Source of the DNA: Daldinia sp. FL1419
Taxonomy: Eukaryota; Ascomycota; Sordariomycetes; Xylariales; Hypoxylaceae
Assembly: GCA_025201765.1 (NCBI GenBank)
Contig: MU623393.1
Coordinates: 146,882 to 210,881 of the forward strand
Direction of reading: 5' to 3'
DNA: 64,000 nt
Shown here: one piece after another, positions 54,948 through 64,000 of the stretch
Layout: every line of letters starts with the position of its first letter
How positions within the stretch are numbered: the stretch's first letter is position 1
The notes under the pieces: model-generated
The model's input: only the letters and a program-made list of their open reading frames with translations
Told to the model about the DNA's origin: nothing
The model's database searches: none
Made by a program: the position numbers and the translations under genes

Positions 54948-57499
54948 ATGACATCAGCTCCCCCACCGGGTCGAGCCAGCTCGCCTACAGGCAGCTTTTA
55001 CGCCATGAGCGACGACGAAGAGGGTGATTATGATACCATCACGCACACCGAGACGGGAAAGGGTGTCAAACTTTTGTTCTCCAAGAGCAAAGTCTATGTT
55101 CACCCTACCCCATCATCAAAAGACAATATCCCCGGATACATAGCATTATTGCAACAAAAGGGACCCCATGGCGAACGACCAGCATCTTCCTCCTCCGCTA
55201 CTTCTAACTCCCCGGCATCCGCAGACCTCTTACTCGCTTGGTTACCGGAATCATCTCTTGGCGATGCCGCCAGCATATACGTGAAAGTAGATCTGACCGA
55301 TGCTGAATCCCCGCCGAGGCAAAGCTATCTCGTACCACCGCCCCCTACCGTAACCACTCACAAAGGATCGATCGGTCATTACGCTTTCGCTATACCCGTC
55401 AGTGCGATATACTCTTTGCTAGTGCGACCACCGAGTTTGGGATGGTGGTTCGGATCCCTGGTGATTAACACCAGGGCCGGAGACAGCTTTCCAGCGTTAT
55501 TCTTTCACGATAGCGAATGCCAGTCAACCATACTCCAAAAGAAGAAACGAGCCAGAGAGAGCTTCGACCCATTTGGTGAGAATGGTCAAATGTTTTGGGG
55601 AGGTGACGAGGTTCTCCGTTGGTTAAAACGTTACATCCGGATTGAAAGGAGCGGCGCTGAGCCGAATATCTACCTAGTAGAGCCAACTAAAGAAGATAGT
55701 GAGGCTTTTGGGGGGAAGTTGACGTCCAGTACGCCTTCCCAAATTGGTAGACATGACAGTTCTCGGGGCATAGCCTCGCGCAGTCGCGCTGGACCCTCAA
55801 GAGCGGGCGCTAGTGATCACAACGACGCGGGCATGGATCCCGTTACGAAGTTTGTGAAGGAAACGGGATGGAATCTCCTGGAGAAGTTTAGTAAAGTCAC
55901 AACCTTTACGCGTAGAACTGCGCAAGAGATCATCGATAATCCAAGGGTACCGCCTCAGGTGCGAAGATTGATGAGGAATCCCGAAGTCCAGACACTGCAA
56001 GACGAATTTGACAGCGCAAGGATATACCTAGCCCGATGGGCAATGGGAATAGCCGAGCAGAGCGAAAGAGACAGGAGTCAGAGGATATGGACCGCTCGCG
56101 ACGTCTTGGAGTTGGAAGACACCGACGTTGGAGAGTTCGAATTGCTTGAAACAAGTACCCTATCCTTAGAGGAGCGCAGAAAACCTGTGACTCTGAAAGA
56201 GTGGAATAGTTTCTTCGACCCCCGGACCGGGCGTCTTGCAGTCACCATCGATGAAGTTAAGGAACGCATTTTCCATGGCGGCCTCGATCCTGAAGACGGG
56301 GTACGCAAGGAAGCCTGGCTGTTCTTGCTCGGCGTATACGATTGGTATAGCACAAGCGAGGAACGCAAAGCGGCAATCGCCTCCTTGAGGGATGAATATG
56401 TAAAATTAAAGGCTGCCTGGTGGGAAAGACTGGTAGACCTCGGCGGCGAAGGGGAGGATGGTGAATGGTGGAGAGAACAGAGAGGCAGAATCGGTAAGTC
56501 CGGCCATTTAAATTTGTGATATGTCTTTACTAAATGGTCCGAACAGAAAAGGATGTGCATCGAACCGACCGCACAGTCCCAATATTCGCAGGGGAAGATA
56601 TTCCTCATCCTGACCCCGACTCCCCGTTTGCCGAGGCTGGCACCAACGTCCATATGGAGCAGATGAAAGACATGCTACTCACTTATAACGAATATAATAA
56701 GGATCTTGGCTACGTCCAGGGGATGTCCGACCTCCTTGCTCCGATATATGCTGTTATGCAGGATGATGCCGTCGCCTTTTGGGGGTTTCAGCATTTCATG
56801 GATCGAATGGAACGCAATTTCCTACGAGATCAGTCCGGCATGCGAAATCAGCTTCTAACTCTGGACCATCTAGTACAGTTTATGGATCCCAAGCTATATG
56901 CTCACCTTGAGACCGCCGATAGTACCAACTTTTTCTTCTTTTTCCGTATGCTGCTAGTCTGGTATAAACGCGAGTTCAAGTGGATGGACGTCTTGCATCT
57001 CTGGGAGGTGCTCTGGACAGACTACTTGAGCAGTAGCTTCCACTTATTCGTGGCTCTAGCTATTCTAGAGAAGCATCGAGATGTCATAATGATTCATCTC
57101 AAGCATTTTGACGAAGTGCTTAAATATGGTAGGCTTTGCAATACTCTTTACAACTTGACTTATAGCTAATGCGTTGTACTAGTCAACGAATTGTCAAATA
57201 CGATGGACCTCGAGTCTACGTTGATCCGGGCGGAGGCTCTGTTCCGCCGCTTCCAGCGACTGATCGAAGCCATAGATAAGAAACAAAATTTCCCTACACC
57301 AAGGACCCAACAAAGTTCATCTTCGGATTCCACATCCACTTCATCTGACCAACCAAAGTCAAACAGTGGAAAGGCCGCACAGGAACCGAAAAAGACGATT
57401 ACCCCTGAGTTACGGAAGCTGCTAAGTAAGAACGTAGAGGTGCTTCCACGAAAAGTCACGCAAAAGAATGGCGGTAGCACCACTACCGATGGCACTTAG
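54948..57499 (+). CDS. TBC-domain Rab GTPase-activating protein, Gyp7-like
   Basis: Accelerates GTP hydrolysis on Rab GTPases; yeast Gyp7 acts on vacuolar Ypt7. Exons 54948-56493, 56547-57128 and 57183-57499, introns 53 and 54 bp; 814 residues. The N-terminal half has a PH-like module (KGVKLLFSKSKVYVHPT) and the acidic leader seen in fungal Gyp7. The TBC domain begins near residue 430 (PVTLKEWNSFFDPRTGRL) and has the arginine finger R521 in IEKDVHR and the glutamine finger Q573 in YVQGMSD, both intact, so it should be catalytically competent. Exon 1 alone stops just before the Arg finger, so splicing is essential. The C-terminal 100 residues are Ser/Gln-rich. Confidence 0.94.
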
Positions 57500-58021
57500 G
57501 AGGTAGTCTAGTAGATGGTTGCTCTTACGTAGACTTCGGATTTGGGGCTTTTGTGCTCAGTGTATTTGTACTTGAAGGGAACACGGAATATGGATTAGGA
57601 TGCATAATTGGGCGGACTACGCGCGGACGCGAGCTACTGGCGTTGGGATTTATAACATTAGCTGGAAAGGCGGAACGTGATACTGAAATAAATATCTTCG
57701 ATATCTTTCGCACTAGTATAAATACAAGAACTATAGCAATCTAGGGCTGGAGGGTTTTAGGGAGTGGCTCGAATCCATACATCACACTACCAGGAAATGC
57801 CGATGAAATAGAAGCTAATGGTGCACTTGAAATGTCTTGATAATGCTCCGAAAGATGACGACCTTATGCCAACCCAGTAATCCTTTCCTTCGACCCGTCG
57901 AACTCGCACGATACGCCTATATTACAGCACTAATGCAAACTACCCCTTTATCCCCTCTCTCCTATTCCTGTTACATGACGTCTTGCGCCATGCGCAGCCT
58001 CCCCATTACTACTTTAGCAAA
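57500..58021. other. Convergent spacer
   Basis: About 520 bp between the GYP7-like stop and the VPS55 stop. No gene; short frames on both strands lack any signal. Confidence 0.55.
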
Positions 58022-58622
58022 TTAGAACTCCTGCTCCTCTTGGAAGAACATGCCGAATGAGATAATAGTCCCGTAGATTAATAGTCCGCCGATAATGCTC
58101 ATGACCATCGCAGGGAGACCGATTAGAGCCGAGTGCGCGAGGACGGCGGGGAGAGCTAAGGTTGATGATATGGTTAGCTAAAATGCTTCATTTCTATCGT
58201 ACACACGAGTAAAATATAGCGACAAGCTTGGAAGTTCTGCTCCACGCACGTGCGCAATACACGCAACCACGAAGAATCCAAACGTGGAAGAGGAAGGGAA
58301 GAGGATATTACGATCGTATTTATAAAAAATAAAATAAATAAAAAATAAAAAGTCCAGAGCTCTTACCTATTCCCATGACCACCAAGAAGCCAGTGCAGAA
58401 GCGCCCGAGATCCAAGACGCCATTTCCGGTGCTCTCGACGAAGTCGTCCGGGTTGGCGCAGCGCGTAGCAATCCAGTTGGGCACGGGGGCCAGGACGTAG
58501 GTACCGACGACGAGTAGCGGATAATAGACCTTGTATAGGGCGCAAGACAAGATGACTAGGAGGAAGCCGATGGCAAGCACGAATGATAGCGCGATGATGG
58601 TTTTCAGCCCCGCGGTCGGCAT
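58022..58622 (-). CDS. VPS55: Vacuolar protein sorting protein Vps55 (OB-RGRP/LEPROT family)
   Basis: Endosomal four-span membrane protein acting with Vps68 in late endosome to vacuole transport. Exons 58622-58367 and 58155-58022 (minus), intron 58366-58156; 129 residues, close to the usual size. Start taken at the ATG 58622 (MPTAGLK); the frame extends further only with a GTG. Signatures: LKTIIALSFVLAIGFLLVILSCALY, VVGTYVLAPVPNWI, CANPDDFVESTGNGVLDLGRFCTGF and, from exon 2, LPAVLAHSALIG and SFGMFFQEEQEF. The 211-bp intron is long for this genome and contains a 45-bp A/T-only stretch (58318-58352), with GCTAAC branch site and TTAG acceptor. It is the last gene before the AT-rich block. Confidence 0.95.
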
Positions 58623-59090
58623 CGTGATCACGAGGCGCGCGGATCGTTGCGGCTACGGGGGTACGGAGGCACGGGATACGGGTATAGCGGTTGAGGGAAA
58701 GGGGGACGTAGGGGCAATGCTCGTAAAAGTGGTGGACGGTGGTCCTATCGGGTATCGATTTTGATGGTTTAGGTCGTGTGGATTGCCGCGTGTGGAAGGG
58801 AGAAGATGCGCCGTGTCGTTGTCGGTAAGTGTTAGGTAATAATAGTTGGGACCTGCGATGGTGTTACAAGATGTTGTCGTCAGACTTCTCGGACTCTCAG
58901 CCTTGGCTTGGCTCCGTTTGCCTTAGGAGGTACTTACTATACTATGTACGTACAGTAGCGGGGGTTCGGGGGTCGAGGAAGCTTAAGCCATAATATAGGT
59001 ACTAGTAGTAATTTCTAACAGTAGGATTTTGTTAATTAATGTTGGCAGGAAGGAGCTCTATAGCATCTGCCTGGCTTATTATATAATTAG
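58623..59090. promoter_or_regulatory. VPS55 upstream region
   Basis: About 470 bp of normal composition upstream of VPS55, ending where base composition changes sharply. No other gene. Confidence 0.5.
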
Positions 59091-62000
59091 AGTACGTATT
59101 AGGGTTAAGTCCGGATCTTTATTTAGAGTGGGTTAATTTATAAAATTTTTTAATTTTTAGATAATTTTATTTATTTATTGAATATAATAATGTATTATAG
59201 TTTAATAATTCTTTTATAATAATATTTTATTTAAAAATAAAAATTTTAATAATTATAATGGTTATTATATAATATTTTTAATATTATTTGATATAAAATT
59301 AGATTTTAATGGAGTTGGAATAATTGATGTAAATTAAAGAAAATTTAGAAGTATAAGAATTGTAAGGATATTGAATAAGTTATAAATGTGTATAATACAA
59401 TTAGAAAAATAATAAAATATAATTATTATTAATTTGTAAAATAGTTTGGAAGAGTAGAAGGAATTATTAAATAAATTTATAATTAAGTAAATTAAATTAT
59501 ATTTAAAATTTAAATAATATGAAAAAATAATGGAAAAAATTAAAATAAATTTTAATGTTAATATAATTTAATAAAATAATAATAGTAAATTTATTAAAAT
59601 TTTTATATATAAATTTTAAAATATATTTTATATAATAAAAAATAATTTAGATGAAGTGGTTAATCATTAAATTAAAATTAAAAAAAAATTTAGAAGAATA
59701 AAAAAACCATAAATATTAATTTATAGTATATTTAATATTTTTTTAGAAAATGATTTGTTTATATTGTTTTTGATTTTATTATTAGTAGAATAGGTTAATA
59801 AGGAATTTTTTTATAAAAGTAATAAATGTTAATTGTTATATGAATTAAAATAATTAGATTTAATTAATTAATTATTATTAATATTTTATTTAATAAATAA
59901 GAAAATTGGTAAAGTGGTAATTAAATTTGTAATATTTATAAAATAAAAGAGTTTTTTTTAAATTTTTGATAAAATGCCATATGAAGAAAAAGTAGAAAAA
60001 TAGTCTAAGAAAATGAAAAAATTAAAATTAAAAAAAGAAAAATGGATTTAAAAGGTTATTTTTAATAACTTTATTATAATGGATAATAATTTTAATTTAT
60101 TAGATTTATTATTAAATTTATTAAATTTATTAAATTTATTGGATAAATTAAATAAAAATGGGTATAAATTATTAAATAATAATTTAGAGTTAGAAGATAA
60201 TAAAGCCTTAATCTTTAATAATTTAATTCCATTATTTCCAAAAAAGAAAAAAGATAAGAAGGTGAAGAAAAATTTATAATTAAAATAATAATTTTTTAAA
60301 TTAATTAATATAAAAATTATATTAAAATAGAAGAAATTTAATTTTTTGTTAGATAAAAATAATTATTTAAAAAATTAATTAATGTTGGTAGGTATATATA
60401 TAAAATAAAAGTAAAATAATAATAAAGTAAATAATAATAGGGGTGAGATTGGTATATTATAGTTGTTTAAAGAAGAAAGCTATTTAAGAAAGATAAATAA
60501 GAAACCTATCTTTATATAATAATAGATATATAAGTATTTTTTAAGGATTATATATTAAATTAAAAATATAAATCATTTAACCACTATTTATTCTATTTTT
60601 TTTTTACAATTATATTATGAATTTAATATTTAATTTTTGTTTTATTTATTCCTTTAACTACAAATCAACCTAATTATTTTTTACTAATGTTTATATAACC
60701 TTATTTAAAGATATTTTTATTATGGTGTTTGTAGGATTATATGTATTATAAATCTATCAAATATTGTTGATTTCCCAGTTTTTATATAATTATTATAAAG
60801 TTATTAAATTAATTATTAATTTCTTTTCATTAATATTACTTATTTAAATAAAATATTAATATAAGGAAAATAAATTAGTATATAAGATTAATGGAGCTTT
60901 AAATAATAAAAAACATTTTAAAATAATATTAATTATATAATGGATAATATATCCAATATTAAAGTTTTGAACTATTTTATAGATTTTGTTAGCAAATATG
61001 CTCTAAATAATGTATTTATATTTGGTAGATAATTAATAAATAATATTATTAATAATTTAAATTTTATTATTTTAGTTAATTAATTCTTTATTATTTAATA
61101 TAATGATATAGTTGATTTATAAATTTAGGTTTTTATTATTTGTAAATGAGTTATTAATAAAGATATATAAATATAAATTTTGGGAATCTAGGTTAATGTA
61201 GTTAAATTTTTGTAATTGATTGTTCATTTATTATTTAATTTAGGTGTTAAAGGCTTTTATTTTTTTGGGATTTAATTCTAAATGTTGGATTATTATTAAA
61301 TAATTGAAGGCTATTTTAGGTTGGTAAATGAAGGAGATGTACGTTCTTTATGCCTGTTGTTTGACAAATTTCTTAATTATATTTGGTGATTTTATATTTA
61401 ATTATTTAAGTTTCTTGGTTTATCCCTTTTATATAGTGGTTATATTATAATTTTTTTTGTGGATAATAAGGTATAAGCCGTTGAAATTTTTGGTTCCGGT
61501 GTTTAATATCTTCTAAGGGTATGCCTTAATTCCAATTTTGGTAAATGTTTTATTTTTTGTTATTAGGAATTCTATAGTATTGATATTTAAGGTATTATTT
61601 ATTTGAAGGCTTATAATTCTGAATGGGGTTATATTTATTATTAGTAGGTATGGATTAAATATTAATAATTTTATATTAAATTCTTATTAATAATAATATA
61701 AATAAATTTTAAATTAATATATTTTTGATTTAATTAAGTTATATAATAATTTAATAATATATAATAATATTCTTTTAGGGTATTTATTTTTTAATTTTAT
61801 TAATAATTATATAAATATTATTTATTATATAGATATTTTAGATTGGATATATACTATAATAATATTTTTTATTATAATTTTTATATTTTAATATTGGAAA
61901 ATTGAAATTAAGGTTAAAATAAAACATTGATTTGCCCTTTGGATAGTAAGGGTATATATTATAATAAATTTTTTATTAAAATTACTATAATTTTGGATAA

Positions 62001-64000
62001 TAAACCTTAATTTTTTATAAAATATTGGTATATTCTTTCCTTTTATTTTGCAAATCATTTATGATTTGAAGATTGTTATTTTTTAATAAATTAATATATT
62101 ATATATTTCAGATTATAAGATTCCTTTATTAAATAATGCATTAAACTTTTTTATATTTAATATTTTATATAATTTTTTTATAGTAATAATCTTTCTTACT
62201 ATATATAATTAAAATATTAAAATTAAATTATTTTATTCTTTATTATTAAAGTATAAAATATTAATATATAAAAGATTATTAATATATATAAAATCTTTTT
62301 CTAGGATTATTTTATAATTATTTAGATTAAATATAAATTTAGGTAATTATATTTGGAGTTTTTTAATGGGTACCAGATTATCCTTAAACTAAATATAAGA
62401 TTTAATATAAAAATTTTAAAATATAGATATTTTTTTGGATATATTAAATACCATAATAACATCTTTATTAATAATTATAATAATTTTATAAAAATTCTTT
62501 TATTTACCTTTTTCTTAATAAATAAAAATTTTATTATTAATAGGTAAAAATATAAATAATATTTTTATAATATTAAAACCATTATAAATATTAAATGTAT
62601 TTTAAATAAAGTATTATAATTTGATTTTTTTAATTTTAATTATAATTTTTTATATTACTAAGATATAATAAATTTAAATAAATATAGGTAATAAATTTAT
62701 ATTAATTTAGGGGTAGATTTTAAAGATAAATAATATAGGAACTAATCCATTAGGATTAATTATATTATTAATTACTTTTATAATTATTTATAATTATACT
62801 ACCTTTAAACCAGAATTTTGGAATTTGTTTATAATTATTTTATAAATTTGGTAGATTGGATTATAATACCCTTTTATTTTATTAATAAATTAATATATTT
62901 TAATTAATATTTAATAATATATAATTTTAATAATATATATTTTATTTTGGAATTTTAAATTATTAAAATTTGTTTTTATATTATAAGAAATAATATTTAA
63001 AAGGTTAAAATAGGTATTAATTCAATATTTTTTTAACATTTTTTATATTTTTTTAATTATAATATCTTTTATAAATTATGTTGTTTGGAAGTTAGTGGTA
63101 GTATTAATTATATATAAAACTAATTATTTTTTTAAATATATAATATTAATAATTATTTTATAATTAAAATTTATATTAAAGTTTTTAAAAATAAATTTAA
63201 ATTTTTATAAATTTTTATTTTTAATTTGGTAATGGTGGTAGAATTTATTAATTTTTTTAAGATTATTTATATTAATATTATAGTTAATTTTATTTAAGAG
63301 GTTATAAAACTTTTTAATTATAAAATAATTGAAATGGGTATGTAGGTGTTGTAATTTTATTTTTATAAAGTAGGTGATATTATTTAAATAAAACTATAAA
63401 TATTTTTATTTTTATTTAATATTAATTATTATATTATTTTTATATATTAGTTAATTGGTAATATTATTAAAATATATTTTTAAATAATTTATATCTTTAA
63501 TTAAAAAAAAGAATAATATATTCAATTTTATAATATAAAAATTTATATTATTAAATAAGATGTTAATTGTAATTATATTTAATAATTTAATAAAAAATCC
63601 ATTTTTAAATTTAATATTGGTTTTTTTGGTATAGGTATGATCCATCTTAAATTTTTAATTAGGATATTTATTAATAAAAATAAAATATTATTTTTTATTT
63701 ATTATTAAAATATGGATAATTTTAATATTTAGTATAATATTTTAAAATATAATTTTTATATATTAATCTAAAATAAAGATAGTATTAATTTTTTTAATTA
63801 TTAAAAGAATAAAGGCTGTGATATAATAATGGAATACCTAATTAAATAAGTATATTATTATTATAAATTATATATTTTTATTATTTTCCAATTTTAGGAC
63901 TATATTATAGATATTATTATTCTTTTATTTTAAACTTTAATTTTTAAGTTTTTCATAATTTATTAAAAAGATTATATAATTCTTTTTAAATATATTATAT
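59091..64000. other. Extremely AT-rich block (probable RIP-degraded repeat or AT isochore), continues past window
   Basis: Composition changes within about 100 bp near 59.1 kb. By direct count, 59161-59220 has 4 G/C in 60 bases and 63121-63180 has none. Every reading frame is broken; the longest open stretches (60079-60279, 62353-62547, 63645-63451) are low-complexity Leu/Asn/Ile/Lys/Phe strings expected from AT-rich DNA. Such blocks in Pezizomycotina are usually transposons or duplicated DNA mutated by RIP (C-to-T at CpA), or centromeric or subtelomeric sequence. No intact transposase, reverse transcriptase, LTR or telomere array could be recognised, so the source element is unknown. Confidence 0.8.

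Noticed and set aside
59099..59108. TTAGGGTTAA, resembling a fungal telomere repeat at the edge of the AT-rich block
   Set aside because: Only one and a half units; there is no array, and the AT-rich sequence continues for 5 kb.
60079..60279. Leu/Asn-rich 66-codon frame in the AT-rich block
   Set aside because: A TTATTAAATTTA tandem repeat gives the Leu-Leu-Asn pattern; this is low-complexity DNA, not a gene.
61250..61370. Minus-strand frame fragments that looked faintly like a retroelement integrase or reverse transcriptase
   Set aside because: No conserved triad or motif could be placed in any frame, and stops interrupt it. A retroelement origin is possible but not supported.

Overview
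The window is nuclear DNA of a filamentous ascomycete (Pezizomycotina, probably Sordariomycetes; the class is inferred from protein flavour, not tested). Evidence: intron-containing genes on both strands, introns mostly 50-110 bp with GTAAGT-like donors, (G/A)CTAAC/CTGAT branch sites and YAG acceptors, monocistronic spacing, and protein families typical of ascomycetes. I rebuilt exon structures by hand; in every multi-exon model listed the exon lengths sum to an intact reading frame.

Layout. 1-38.4 kb is ordinary gene-bearing chromosome: TRS120 (5' end outside the window), an ASX-homology chromatin protein, the SEC22 SNARE, a zinc-finger-like protein ending in a CaaX box, a CLPTM1 membrane protein, a LOG-type phosphoribohydrolase, the fused PabA-PabB enzyme, the GH63 ER glucosidase I, a secreted Cys-free protein, an ankyrin protein, the tri-snRNP protein SNRNP27, a secreted aspzincin-like metalloprotease with a Cys-rich tail, a type II membrane protein, a small secreted Cys protein and a nitroreductase. 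38.4-47.8 kb is about 9.4 kb with no convincing gene, only a probable gene remnant near 39.3 kb and many simple repeats. 48.0-58.6 kb is again gene-dense: a small gene encoding four copies of an NFGRSGYN peptide, mitochondrial MSS1/MnmE, MAK16, MSO1, a GYP7-like Rab GAP and VPS55. From about 59.1 kb to the end the sequence is extremely AT-rich with no gene, like a RIP-mutated repeat block or AT isochore.

Functionally, many genes are housekeeping. Membrane traffic recurs (TRS120, SEC22, MSO1, GYP7, VPS55, and glucosidase I in the ER), but this looks like coincidence and not an operon or cluster. No secondary-metabolite cluster, CRISPR, plasmid or viral genome is visible.

The best candidate for something undescribed is the 76-residue repeat peptide gene at 48.05 kb. 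The octapeptide NFGRSGYN occurs four times, kept identical while codons vary, with acidic spacers ending in KR or KK, behind a strong-looking TATA promoter. Second-tier items are the CaaX-ended zinc-finger protein, the strand-skewed AT-rich block, and a dispersed palindromic TACCTAGGTA-type motif confined to non-coding DNA.
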